64,000 nucleotides of DNA from Bog-473 sp963809715 (GCA_963809715.1 CAWEKO010000006.1:186001-250000); one strand, 5' to 3'; positions 52,410 through 61,249 are shown, counted from the first letter of the stretch. Made by a program: numbers and translations. Notes: generated by a model from the letters alone, not told the origin.

Positions 52410-52845
52410 GTGCACACCGACGAGGTTCTCTTCGAAAGGTTCGGACACGTCGGGTTGGACCATGACAACAAGGAGTTCTATCGAGGACTGCTCGATCGAC
52501 AGCTGCTCTTGCACCGCTGTGGCCAGTGCGGGCACTGGCAGAACCCGCCACTGCCCATGTGCCCGGCTGTGCTGGTCAACCGATGTCGTCCCCACGGCGG
52601 TGGCCGGCCGAGGCACCATCTTCCTGCTCACCTTCATGCACCAGGGACCGGCGACGTCGGGGGTCGACTACACCACGCCGTACGCCGTGGGGGCGGTGGA
52701 ACTACGTGAGCAAGTCGGGCTGCGTTTCACCTCCCACATCCTCTCCGATGGACCACGGACACCGAAGATCGGCGATGCCGTCGAGCTGACCTGGATCGAG
52801 CGCGGTGGCGCACCGTTCCCAGTGTTCACGTTGGAGACGGTGTGA
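52410..52845 (+). pseudogene. DUF35 OB-fold/zinc-ribbon protein with one frameshift
   Basis: GTG 52410 reads HTDEVLFERFGHVGLDHDNK, then LLLHRCGQCGHWQNPPLPMC, the first Cys pair of the zinc ribbon. Near 52567-52571 the frame breaks in GGCTGTGCTGG. Deleting one base gives CPACWSTDVVP, exactly restoring the second Cys pair, followed by FLLTFMHQGPATSGVDYTTP and a normal OB-fold end FPVFTLETV. Length is one base over a codon multiple (144 residues after correction). Restoration of a conserved metal site supports an indel in an authentic gene. Partner of the thiolase-like protein whose GTG overlaps its stop. Confidence 0.85.
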
Positions 52846-54020
52846 GCGGCGTGCGCAATCCGGCTCGAGACGCCGTCGCCTTCGTCGGTGTCGGGACCAC
52901 GCCGTACCTGCGTGATGCCGGGGCGCAGTCGACTACCGCCCTGGCCTGCGCGGCGTCACGGATGGCCATTGAGGACGCCGGCGTTGCCCTGGCCGACATC
53001 GACGGGATCTGTGGCTCGTTCGTGCCCACGGCCGATGTACAGGCCGCGTTGGGCCTGCCGTCGGTAGGTTGGTGGTGCAACTCGAGCCTGCCCTTCAGCC
53101 TCCTGATCATCGAGGCCATCAACGCCGTCTTCAGCGGCGCCTGCTCGACTGTCCTCGTCTACCACTCGACCCGGCGGGGCCCCGGAGCATCCCGGGCGGC
53201 AGCCAGTGATCTCTTCCGCCTGCACAGCACCGGCGACGCGCACGGGCACAACGCCGCCATGACGGCCGAGTCGACCTCGGGCACCTTCGGGTACTGCTCG
53301 TGGGCTGCCCGCTACCTGGCCACCTACGGCACGGGGCGCGAGACCTTCGGGCTGGTGGCGCTCAACGGGCGGTCCAACGCATCCGGGAATCCGCACGCGC
53401 TCTACCGGGAGCCGTTGTCCATGGAGGAGTATCTCGGCGCCCGGATGATCCGCGAGCCCCTGTGCGTGTTGGACATGGATCCACCGGTGGACGCCGGCGA
53501 TGCCTTCATCGTCACCACCACCGAGCGCGCCCGCGACCTCGTCCGGACGCCGGTACTCGTTCACGCCGCCACGTCGGGACGCACGGCTCGGCCCTACGCC
53601 GACCAGGTAGAGGAGTACACCCGGAGCGGCAAGGAAATCGTGGCGGATCGGCTGTGGGCCAAGAGCGAGTTGGAGCTAGACGACGTCGACATTTTCTATC
53701 CGTACGACGGCTTCTCCATCATGGCAGTGGGCTGGCTGGAGGCGGTGGGGTACTGCGAGCCCGGTGAGGCCGGGCCTTTCATGAGCAAGCACTGGAGCGC
53801 GGTGGAGAACCGCCTGCTTCTCAATGGGAAGGTCCCCGTGAACACGCATGGGGGGAGCCTCTCCGAGGGGGCCACCCAGGGTGCCGGCCACGTCCGGGAG
53901 GCGATCACCCAACTGCGTGGTGACGCCGGGAGCCGGCAGACGCCGAACGCGGATGTGGCACTGGTCACTCCGGGTGGTTTCCTGTGGAATGCCACCGGAT
54001 TCCTCCTACGAGCTCGGTGA
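52842..54020 (+). CDS. Non-classical thiolase-like protein (SCP-x/Ltp type)
   Basis: A 392-residue thiolase-fold protein: DAVAFVGVGTTPYLRDAGAQ, SLPFSLLIIEAINAVFSGAC, the helix after the missing nucleophile loop; ATYGTGRETFGLVALNGRSN, FYPYDGFSIMAVGWLEAVGY, VPVNTHGGSLSEGATQGAGH (His-Gly loop). GTG overlaps the DUF35 gene. With that protein it probably forms the third aldolase-like complex of the window. Substrate unknown. Confidence 0.92.
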   Translation: MSGVRNPARDAVAFVGVGTTPYLRDAGAQSTTALACAASRMAIEDAGVALADIDGICGSFVPTADVQAALGLPSVGWWCNSSLPFSLLIIEAINAVFSGACSTVLVYHSTRRGPGASRAAASDLFRLHSTGDAHGHNAAMTAESTSGTFGYCSWAARYLATYGTGRETFGLVALNGRSNASGNPHALYREPLSMEEYLGARMIREPLCVLDMDPPVDAGDAFIVTTTERARDLVRTPVLVHAATSGRTARPYADQVEEYTRSGKEIVADRLWAKSELELDDVDIFYPYDGFSIMAVGWLEAVGYCEPGEAGPFMSKHWSAVENRLLLNGKVPVNTHGGSLSEGATQGAGHVREAITQLRGDAGSRQTPNADVALVTPGGFLWNATGFLLRAR

Positions 54021-54092
54021 GGCGGAAGCGGCAGATGCAACGTCGTGAGATGAGGGCGATCGCAACGCCACAACGGAAAGGAAGGCGACACC

Positions 54093-54527
54093 ATGGGCGA
54101 CGAGCTGGAGGAGAGGATCCGGAACCTCGAGGACCGGGCTGCCCTGTGGGAGTTGGTCAACCGCTACGGCATTGCGGTCGATGATGGGGACTACGACACT
54201 CTCCTCGGCCTTTTCGCCGAGGATGCCACGTTCCTCGGATTGCAGGGTGAGCCGACGCACGGTGGGACGGCGGTGGTGGACTACCTGCGCTCCCGGGCGG
54301 CCACTGCGCACAGCTCGCGGGTCCACACCCCGACGGCCCAAGTCCTTGACCGGCTCGACGCCGACCGCGCCGAGGGACTGGTGACGTGCTACGCCGCTCT
54401 CTTCGGGCACGACGATTCGGAGTCGTTCTTCGCTTTCCGTTACAAGGATGAGTACGTCCGTCGTGGGGAGCGCTGGTTGTTCCAGAGCCGTCACGTGCAT
54501 GGCGTCACCCACATCATCGATCACTGA
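54093..54527 (+). CDS. SnoaL/NTF2-like protein
   Basis: A 144-residue cone-fold protein: DRAALWELVNRYGIAVDDGD, YDTLLGLFAEDATFLGLQGE, VHTPTAQVLDRLDADRAEGL, FRYKDEYVRRGERWLFQSRH. ATG 54093 follows GGAAAGGAAGG. It resembles other small dehydratase/cyclase-type proteins but is not close to the tandem pair at 35.7-36.8 kb. It lies between the thiolase-like and LLM genes of the same operon. Confidence 0.88.
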   Translation: MGDELEERIRNLEDRAALWELVNRYGIAVDDGDYDTLLGLFAEDATFLGLQGEPTHGGTAVVDYLRSRAATAHSSRVHTPTAQVLDRLDADRAEGLVTCYAALFGHDDSESFFAFRYKDEYVRRGERWLFQSRHVHGVTHIIDH

Positions 54528-54557
54528 TCCGTCGCCAACCTTTCCTGGAGGGACCAC

Positions 54558-55577
54558 ATGAAGTTCGGCATCCTGCTCTCGGACGTTCCCACGTCGACAT
54601 CCCCTCGCCAACAGCTGCACGACATGTTCCGCATTGTGCACGCGGCGCAGGAGAGTGGCATTCGTTACATCGCCATCGGACAACATTTCCTGTACGGCGA
54701 CCTGCGCTGGCTCCAGCCCGTACCTGTGTTGGCCCGTTTGGCCGCCGAGGTCGATCCTGACGTGCGGCTGGTGACCCAGATCATGATCGCGCCGCTTTAC
54801 CACCCGGTGATCCTGGCCGAGGAGATCGCCACGCTCGACATCGTCACCGAAGGTCGTCTCGAATTCGGCCTGGGACTGGGCTACCGGGCCGAAGAGTTCG
54901 ACTACCTGGGCATCCCGTACAAGGAGCGGGCGCCGCGGCTGGACGAGACGATCGAGATCCTGATTCAGCTGTGGACTGAGCCCGAAGTGACCCACAAGGG
55001 TCGCTTCTTCGAGTTGGACCACGTGGTCCCACACATCCAACCGTTGCAAAAGCCTTATCCACCCCTGTGGGTCGGCGGCCACAGTGCCCCTGGAGCCCGG
55101 CGTGCGGGCCGATATGGCGACTACTACCCGGTGCCTCCGGAGGCGACGGAAGAACAGATGACCGAACGGTTCGGGATCATTCGCGAGGAATTCGCGAAGC
55201 GCGGCAAGCCGTTCGGTCCGCAACCGGTCCGGCGCAACATTCTCATCGCCAAGGACCGGGACACCGCACTCCAGGAGTTCATCCGGGTGGCCAAGGGCCG
55301 TTACATTGCCTATGCCCAGCGTGGATTGGACGTCTACACGGAGGACCAGTTGGAACGGGACTTCATTGAAGCAACGGCGTCCCACGCAGTCGTGGGCTCG
55401 GCCGATGAAGTGGTGGGCACGCTGCGTGGCCTGGCCGAGCGGCTGCCCGTCGACCCGTTCATCTTCAAGCCCCAGTGGCCCACCATGAGCGCCGACGAGG
55501 CGATCGCCGCCATTGAGATCATCGGAAAGACCGTGGTGGCCGAGCTGGCCGACGTGTCGCCGCGAGGCGATCTCTAG
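54558..55577 (+). CDS. Luciferase-like (LLM class) flavin-dependent oxidoreductase
   Basis: A 339-residue LLM protein and paralogue of 51383: IRYIAIGQHFLYGDLRWLQP, TQIMIAPLYHPVILAEEIAT, GRLEFGLGLGYRAEEFDYLG, PPLWVGGHSAPGARRAGRYG, DPFIFKPQWPTMSADEAIAA. ATG 54558 follows CCTGGAGGGAC. Last gene of the 48.9-55.6 kb operon; a spacer with the 16-bp shared motif follows before the PhyH-like gene. Confidence 0.92.
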   Translation: MKFGILLSDVPTSTSPRQQLHDMFRIVHAAQESGIRYIAIGQHFLYGDLRWLQPVPVLARLAAEVDPDVRLVTQIMIAPLYHPVILAEEIATLDIVTEGRLEFGLGLGYRAEEFDYLGIPYKERAPRLDETIEILIQLWTEPEVTHKGRFFELDHVVPHIQPLQKPYPPLWVGGHSAPGARRAGRYGDYYPVPPEATEEQMTERFGIIREEFAKRGKPFGPQPVRRNILIAKDRDTALQEFIRVAKGRYIAYAQRGLDVYTEDQLERDFIEATASHAVVGSADEVVGTLRGLAERLPVDPFIFKPQWPTMSADEAIAAIEIIGKTVVAELADVSPRGDL

Positions 55578-55637
55578 CAGAACTTGATAATTAGCTGAGA
55601 GCAGTGCCTGAGAGCACTGGACGTCTCTAATTAAGTA

Positions 55638-55658
55638 GTATAGTATGCATAGTTATCA
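55638..55658. promoter_or_regulatory. Shared 16-bp promoter motif before PhyH-like gene
   Basis: GTATAGTATGCATAGT (55638-55653) agrees with 44296-44311 at 15 of 16 positions and runs into ATAGTTATCA (55649-55658), also found at 39837-39846. It combines two recurring motifs and is probably the promoter/operator of the gene at 55738. Confidence 0.55.
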
Positions 55659-55737
55659 GCTATTGGAGCGAGTCCAGCCCGGGGGGCAGGCAGATGCGGG
55701 CAGCAGCAAGTTCGGTGTGCTGGGGGAGGGATGCGAA

Positions 55738-56586
55738 GTGAGCGTGGCCTTGGCCAGCGATCACCTCGTCTCCGACGTGATGGTGTCGCACTACCGCCGT
55801 GAGGGCTACGTGAAATTGCCGGCGATACTCGACGGCGACACGCTCGAGGCTTTGCGCGACATCTGCGTGGCGACCGAGTCCCACGCTGGCGACGGGCTCG
55901 TCGGTCAGCGGGCGGTCGAGCCAGCCACGGCCGAGCGATTCGCCTACCAAGCCGACGAGCGCTACCGGGCCATGTGGTCCAACTCCTTCGACCTGCGGCT
56001 GCGCTTTGAATTGGTGGCCGCCTTGGTGGACCAGCTGGCCGATGTCGCTCGCGCCCTCCTGGGTGAGTCGGACGTGCGGGTCTTCTGGGACAAGACCTTC
56101 GTCAAGCCGCCCAAGGCTGAGGGGACCCGCGAGAGCGTTTGGCATCAGGACTTCCCTTACAACCCGATCGACCGCCGCGGCATGCTCACGGTCTGGGTCG
56201 CGCTGGAAGACGTCCCGGCCGAATCAGGGGCTTTGCGCTTCGTTCCCGGTTCCCATCGCCTGGGGCCGCTCGGACGCTTGGACCTCGTGAACGAGGAATA
56301 CGACCTCGACGACATTTTGCGCCAGGACGACCGCGCCTTGGTCCGTGAACCGGTAACCGTGCCCCTCCTGGCCGGTCAGGCGACGGTGCACGACGCCCTG
56401 ACGCTGCACGGGGCCGGTCCGAATCTGTCGGACCGGGCACGCCGGGCGTGGACCGTGGTCTTTTTGCCGGGAAGCACGCGGTACACCGGCGGTCCGCACC
56501 CGCACGACAACATCAACTCGCTGGGTCTCGAGCCCTTCGAGCCGTTCGACCATCCGATCTTCAAGGTCTCCAACAACACCGTCTGA
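55738..56586 (+). CDS. Phytanoyl-CoA dioxygenase (PhyH) family protein
   Basis: A 282-residue Fe(II)/2-oxoglutarate-type dioxygenase. GTG 55738 follows GGGGGAGGG; the earlier ATG at 55645 is less likely because it lies inside the promoter motif. Motifs: SHYRREGYVKLPAILDGDTL, the iron-binding HxD in SVWHQDFPYNPID (about His135/Asp137), ESGALRFVPGSHRLGPLG, QATVHDALTLHGAGPN (distal His about 224) and an Arg a few residues later. It probably hydroxylates an acyl-CoA or a free acid. Immediately before the ABC importer operon. Confidence 0.92.
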   Translation: MSVALASDHLVSDVMVSHYRREGYVKLPAILDGDTLEALRDICVATESHAGDGLVGQRAVEPATAERFAYQADERYRAMWSNSFDLRLRFELVAALVDQLADVARALLGESDVRVFWDKTFVKPPKAEGTRESVWHQDFPYNPIDRRGMLTVWVALEDVPAESGALRFVPGSHRLGPLGRLDLVNEEYDLDDILRQDDRALVREPVTVPLLAGQATVHDALTLHGAGPNLSDRARRAWTVVFLPGSTRYTGGPHPHDNINSLGLEPFEPFDHPIFKVSNNTV

Positions 56587-56655
56587 ACCATTGGAGTACA
56601 GCAACAAACCGTCATGCAGAGTGCGGTTCCAATAACTGAAAGAGGACTGAGAACA

Positions 56656-57825
56656 GTGCGAAAGAGAGCAAAAATCAACACAATCGGAATGCTGGCTGCC
56701 GCAGTGGGGACCACCCTGACGACGGCACTGGCCGGAGGTCTGGCACCATCGCCAGCGGGCGCCAGCCTTCCTTCGACGATCACCCTGTATGACATCCAAG
56801 ACGCCAGTGGGGCCGCCGGCGCCGTCGGCGTGGCCGACGAGAACGGCACCAAACTGGCGGTCCAGCAGATCAACGCCGAGCACCTGCTCGGTTCGAGCAA
56901 GCTCGCCGTCACCTATGTCGACGACGGGACAGAGGCGACCAACGGAGCCAGCCACGCCACGGCTGCTGCATCGGCGCACTACCCGATCGTCTTCGGACCC
57001 CCTTCGAGCAGCGTCGCCGTGGCGGTCGCACCCGTGTTGGCACGGGCCAACGTCCCGACCATCTTCACCCAGGCCGGTGGTCCCGGCACACTGCTCAACA
57101 AGTACATCTTCCGACTGACGCCATTGCAGACCGACCGGATCCCCGCCGCCTTCGCCTGGCTGAAGTCCCAGAAGGTCAAGACGGTGGCCGTCCTGCAGGA
57201 CTCCGACTTCCCGACCGAGGTGACATTGGCCAAGGAGACAGCGGCTGACGGCCCCAAGTACGGGTTCAAGGTCATCGCCACCGACTCCGTCCTAGCCGCG
57301 CAGTCGAACATTGCGGCCGAGGTGTCCAAGCTGGCATCGTCCGGAGCCGATGCGGTTGCCCTCGACGTGCTGCTGACGCAGAACGGCACGGCGGCCACTG
57401 AGTTGAAGCAGGCCGGTTTCAAGGGCGACATCATCGCCGAGGATGGTGCGGGCGGAGGATCGCTCCTCGGTGCCGGCAGCGCAGCCAACGGCATTGTCTG
57501 GGCTTCCGACTGGGTGCCCGGTGCCCCGTTCGGGTCCGCGTCGAACAACTTCACCACCGCCTACAAGGCGGCCTACCACGTTGCTCCGAACGACTGGGCG
57601 GCCGAGTCCTACGACGAGGCGTTCTACGCCGCTCGGGCACTCAAGGCAGCCGGCTCGGTGTCGCCCGCCGCGGTTGACGCCGCCCTGATCCAAGAGGGCA
57701 AGCAGGGCTACACCGGCGTTCTCGGACATGCCACGGTGTCCAGTGGGCAAGAGCACGCCAAGCCCGACCTGGTCCAGTGGGAAGGCACCACAGCCGTGTC
57801 GATGAAGAACCAGAACCCTTCGTAG
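56656..57825 (+). CDS. ABC substrate-binding protein, branched-chain amino acid type
   Basis: A 389-residue type I binding protein. GTG 56656 (AGAGGACTGAGAACA upstream) starts a signal peptide: basic RKRAKIN, hydrophobic MLAAAVGTTLTTALAGG, cleavage near SPAGAS. Mature part: STITLYDIQDASGAAGAVGV, GTKLAVQQINAEHLLG, VVFGPPSSSV-like hinge, PTIFTQAGGPGTLLNKYIFR, KTVAVLQDSDFPTEVTLAKE. First gene of the importer operon (permeases, ATPases follow). Related family members bind amides, organic acids and aromatic or terpenoid acids, so the substrate may be the compound degraded here. Confidence 0.92.
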   Translation: MRKRAKINTIGMLAAAVGTTLTTALAGGLAPSPAGASLPSTITLYDIQDASGAAGAVGVADENGTKLAVQQINAEHLLGSSKLAVTYVDDGTEATNGASHATAAASAHYPIVFGPPSSSVAVAVAPVLARANVPTIFTQAGGPGTLLNKYIFRLTPLQTDRIPAAFAWLKSQKVKTVAVLQDSDFPTEVTLAKETAADGPKYGFKVIATDSVLAAQSNIAAEVSKLASSGADAVALDVLLTQNGTAATELKQAGFKGDIIAEDGAGGGSLLGAGSAANGIVWASDWVPGAPFGSASNNFTTAYKAAYHVAPNDWAAESYDEAFYAARALKAAGSVSPAAVDAALIQEGKQGYTGVLGHATVSSGQEHAKPDLVQWEGTTAVSMKNQNPS

Positions 57826-57890
57826 GCACCACGCTGTTGCGGGCCCGATCGTTCAAGTAGTTACGTCACCGAGAGACGAGGAGCGCTCAC

Positions 57891-58784
57891 ATGGAACAGG
57901 TTGTGAATGCCCTCGTCCTCGGGTCGTGCTACTGCCTTTTTGCCATCGGTCTCAGCCTGACCTGGGGCACGCTCAATGTCCTGAACCTTGCTCATGGCGC
58001 CGTGTTCATGTTCTCGGCGTTTGCCTGTTATGTGGTAACGCAAGTGTGGCACTGGAACGTCCCACTCGGGTGGCTCGTTGTCGTCGCCATGCTGGTGGGC
58101 ATGGTGCTCGAGCTGGGTCTCGATGTCATGGTTTACCGGCCCATCAGGAAGCGAAGTAAAACCCTCCATGAGGCCGAGCTCTCCATGCTGATTGCCAGCA
58201 TTGGGGCGGCGGCCATTCTGGTGGCCTTGGCCCAGCGCGTGACCGGCGACATCCCCTTCACCATCACGGCCAAGCCGATCACAGTTTCCGAGTACCACCT
58301 CGGCGGCCTCTACATCACGAACATCGAGATCGTCATCGTGTTGTTCACGCTGATCACCACCATCAGTCTGGCCTTTTGGCTGCAGGGTTCGAGAACGGGC
58401 CGGGCTTTGCGCGCGCTGTCGTTCGATGTCGAGACGAGCGGCTTGATGGGCATCAGTCAGGGTCGGCTCTCGGCGCTGGCGCTGGTCATCTCCGGCATGA
58501 CGGCCGGCGCGGCCGGGGTGTTCCTGGCCATCTTCCTCGACAGCTTGACGCCCGAGGCCGGTCAGGACTTCTTGCTCAAGGCGTTCGCCGCCGTCGTGCT
58601 CGGGGGAGTGGGGAGCGTCTGGGGCACCCTCATCGGTGCGTACATCCTCGCATTCGGCGAAACGGGAGTGAGCGCCACCACGTCGGGCACCTGGACCGAT
58701 GCCGTGTCGTTCGCCATCATCATCGCGGTGCTGCTGATCAAGCCGGGCGGGATCTTCAGCCGGGTCACGGCAGAACGCACATGA
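57891..58784 (+). CDS. livH: LivH-type ABC permease
   Basis: A 297-residue inner-membrane permease: VVNALVLGSCYCLFAIGLSL, GHGAVFMFSAF-type segment, LVVVAMLVGMVLELGLDVMV, LSMLIASIGAAAILVALAQR, DFLLKAFAAVVLGGVGSVWG (family EAA-like loop), AVSFAIIIAVLLIKPGGIFS. Multiple hydrophobic helices are clear. The ATG overlap with the next permease (ATGAGC at 58781) shows coupling. The symbol is by family only; the transported compound is unknown. Confidence 0.92.
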   Translation: MEQVVNALVLGSCYCLFAIGLSLTWGTLNVLNLAHGAVFMFSAFACYVVTQVWHWNVPLGWLVVVAMLVGMVLELGLDVMVYRPIRKRSKTLHEAELSMLIASIGAAAILVALAQRVTGDIPFTITAKPITVSEYHLGGLYITNIEIVIVLFTLITTISLAFWLQGSRTGRALRALSFDVETSGLMGISQGRLSALALVISGMTAGAAGVFLAIFLDSLTPEAGQDFLLKAFAAVVLGGVGSVWGTLIGAYILAFGETGVSATTSGTWTDAVSFAIIIAVLLIKPGGIFSRVTAERT

Positions 58785-59731
58785 GCGTCTGGTACGGGGC
58801 CCACATCACGCTCTTCCAGACGACGGCTATCTACGCCGTCCTGGCCCTGAGTTTCCAGGTCGTATTGCGATCCGGTGTCTTCTCCTTTGCCAGTGTGGGC
58901 TTCTTCGGCATCGGTGCCTACGCTGCAGCAAACCTCTCCATCCACGGCATTGGTGGCATCCCGACCATGCTGATCGTCGTCGCGGCCAGTGCGGCGGGCG
59001 GGTACGCAATGTCGGTGCCGCTCACCAAACTGCGCGGCCTGTACCTCGGCATGGCGACCTTCGCCTTCGACCAGATCCTCGTCGTTGTGGCCAACAACGG
59101 AGGCAGCCTGACCGGCGGGGCTGTCGGGCTCTTCGGTGTTCCCCAGGCCGTGGGCACCAACGAGCTGTACATCGTGGCCGCCCTCTGTCTGCTCCTGGTC
59201 AGCCAGCTCGAGCGACGGAGCCTGGGCCGGTCAATTTCGGTGATTCGCCTGGACGAACAACTGGCCCGGTCGATGGGCGTCGAGGTCCGGCGCCAGCGCG
59301 ACTTCATCTTCGCCCTGAGCGCAGCACTCGGTGGATTGGCCGGAGTTCTCTACACCTTCACCTATTCGACGGTGGCGCCGGGAGGTTTCGGATTCAGCCT
59401 GATCACGTTGGCGCTCACCATGGCCATCGTGGGTGGTGTGGTGTCGTGGCGTGGTTCACTGATCGGAGCGATCCTCGTCGTCTGGTTCCCGCAGATCTTC
59501 TCCTTCGTGGGCGAGTACAAGCAGATCGTCTACGGCGTCCTGGTCATTTTGGTGGTGGTGTACGAGCCCAACGGGATCGTCGGCCTCTGGCGCCGGGGTG
59601 TCAAGGGGGTCGCCTGGTTGTGGCACCGGTTTGCTGCGTCCGCCAAGCCTGACGTCGCGCTGACCTCGGGTGCGGGCGCCGGCGGCGGCGCCGGCGCCAG
59701 CGCCGCGGCACCCCCGCAGGTGGTCCGGTGA
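58781..59731 (+). CDS. livM: LivM-type ABC permease
   Basis: A 316-residue inner-membrane permease starting ATG 58781 inside the end of the livH-type gene: AIYAVLALSFQVVLRSGVFS, FASVGFFGIGAYAAANLSIH, LRGLYLGMATFAFDQILVVV, FIFALSAALGGLAGVLYTFT, TLALTMAIVGGVVSWRGSLI. The C-terminal tail is an Ala/Gly/Pro-rich stretch (SGAGAGGGAGASAAAPP) encoded by a GGC/GCC-repeat-like DNA segment near 59670-59712 and is probably disordered. The stop overlaps the next GTG. Confidence 0.92.
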   Translation: MSVWYGAHITLFQTTAIYAVLALSFQVVLRSGVFSFASVGFFGIGAYAAANLSIHGIGGIPTMLIVVAASAAGGYAMSVPLTKLRGLYLGMATFAFDQILVVVANNGGSLTGGAVGLFGVPQAVGTNELYIVAALCLLLVSQLERRSLGRSISVIRLDEQLARSMGVEVRRQRDFIFALSAALGGLAGVLYTFTYSTVAPGGFGFSLITLALTMAIVGGVVSWRGSLIGAILVVWFPQIFSFVGEYKQIVYGVLVILVVVYEPNGIVGLWRRGVKGVAWLWHRFAASAKPDVALTSGAGAGGGAGASAAAPPQVVR

Positions 59732-60513
59732 GCGCGCTGTTGGAAATGACGGGCCTCAAGGTGCACTTCGGCGGCGTGAAGGCGGTCGACGGGGTTGACA
59801 TGGACCTCAAGTCCGGAGTGCTCTACGGACTGGTGGGCCCCAACGGTTCAGGGAAGAGCACGCTCCTTGGTGCGCTCTCCCGCATGACGAATCTCACCGA
59901 GGGCACGCTCTGCTTCTCGGGTGAGGAGTACCAGAAGTACTCGGCCTCGCGGACGGCCCGGCTGGGTATCGGGCGTACCTTCCAGGCCGTGCGCCTGCTA
60001 CCCGAACTGTCAGTGCTGGAGAACGTCATGCTCGGAGGGGATACCCGATCGTACGGGTGCGGGATCCTGGCCAATTGGTTGGTCCCCTGGCGCAACAAGA
60101 ACTGTGAGCGCCTGTGCCGCGAGGGGGCCATGGAAGCCATTGACCGTCTCGAACTCACCGGCATGGAAAAGCGCACCGCCGGGACGCTGCCCTACGGGAG
60201 TCAGCGCCGGGTGGAGATCGCCCGCATGCTCAATGCCAAACCCACCCTATTGCTCTTCGACGAGCCCACGGCCGGCATGAACCGCGAGGAACGCGACGAG
60301 ATCGGACATGTCCTGCGCGATCTGCAGGCGGAAGGCATGACGCAGATCCTGGTGGAGCACGACATGCCAATGATCACCGAAGTGTGTGACTACGTCTACG
60401 TCATGAATTTCGGCAAGGTAATCGCTGAAGGCGACCCCAGCGTCGTGGTGAGCAACCCCGAGGTGCAAGAGGCCTACCTGGGCAAGCGAGGAGAAGCCCG
60501 TGCCACTGCTTGA
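59728..60513 (+). CDS. livG: LivG-type ABC ATPase
   Basis: A 261-residue ATPase: Walker A GPNGSGKST (residues 37-45), FQAVRLLPELSVLENVMLGG with Q-loop, signature region LPYGSQRRVEIARML (relaxed version of LSGGQ, normal for LivG), Walker B LLLFDEPTAGM, switch His in LVEHDM. GTG start overlaps the permease stop, and its end overlaps the next ATPase by 14 nt. Energises the importer. Confidence 0.93.
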   Translation: MSALLEMTGLKVHFGGVKAVDGVDMDLKSGVLYGLVGPNGSGKSTLLGALSRMTNLTEGTLCFSGEEYQKYSASRTARLGIGRTFQAVRLLPELSVLENVMLGGDTRSYGCGILANWLVPWRNKNCERLCREGAMEAIDRLELTGMEKRTAGTLPYGSQRRVEIARMLNAKPTLLLFDEPTAGMNREERDEIGHVLRDLQAEGMTQILVEHDMPMITEVCDYVYVMNFGKVIAEGDPSVVVSNPEVQEAYLGKRGEARATA

Positions 60514-61225
60514 GATCCACGATCTGCACGTGCGCTACGGCGGTGTGGTGGCGGTCCGAGGCATCGATCTCTCGGTCGATGCGGGCCGGGTCGAGGTGGT
60601 CCTCGGAGCGAATGGAGCCGGGAAGACCTCGACGTTGCGCTCCATCTGCGGCCAGCTGCGGCAGTCCGCCGGCCGGATCATGTGGGATGGCGTTGACATC
60701 TCGAATTGGCCGTCGTTCAAGGTTGCCCGGTCGGGACTCGTCATGGTGCCCGAAGGCCGCAGGGTGTTCGCCCCGCTCAGCGTGCACGAGAACCTGATGC
60801 TCGGCGGATATTCCAATAAATCGAAGGTCCGCCGGCAGGAGCTGTACGACCAGTCCTGCACCATGTTCCCCATCTTGGGGGAGCGCCTCAAGCAGCCGGC
60901 CGGTCTGCTCAGCGGAGGAGAGCAACAGATGCTGGCCTTCGCCCGGGCGATGATGTCCGAGCCGAAGGTGATACTCATGGACGAGCCGTCGATGGGACTG
61001 TCTCCGGTCATGGTCGACGTGATCATGGACGCGATCGGCGAGATCGCCCGCACTGGGATCGGCATTCTCATGGTGGAGCAGAACGCCATGGCTGCCCTGG
61101 ATGTGGCCCAGTCGGCTGTCGTCCTGGAACGGGGCCACGTGGTGCTGGAGGGGAGCGCCGATGAGGTGCGCACCCACCCAGACGTGGTGAAGGCCTTCCT
61201 GGGCGAGAAAGCCAGTGTCCGATGA
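60500..61225 (+). CDS. livF: LivF-type ABC ATPase
   Basis: A 241-residue ATPase: Walker A GANGAGKTS (36-44), VMVPEGRRVFAPLSVHENLM, signature LLSGGEQQMLAFARAMMSEP, Walker B VILMDEPSMGLS, LMVEQNAMAALDVAQSAVVL. GTG 60500 lies within the end of the livG-type gene. Second ATPase of the importer. Directly followed after 24 bp by an SDR in the same direction, tying uptake to catabolism. Confidence 0.93.
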   Translation: MPLLEIHDLHVRYGGVVAVRGIDLSVDAGRVEVVLGANGAGKTSTLRSICGQLRQSAGRIMWDGVDISNWPSFKVARSGLVMVPEGRRVFAPLSVHENLMLGGYSNKSKVRRQELYDQSCTMFPILGERLKQPAGLLSGGEQQMLAFARAMMSEPKVILMDEPSMGLSPVMVDVIMDAIGEIARTGIGILMVEQNAMAALDVAQSAVVLERGHVVLEGSADEVRTHPDVVKAFLGEKASVR

Positions 61226-61249
61226 GCCAACAGTCCGAGGAGGACGTCA

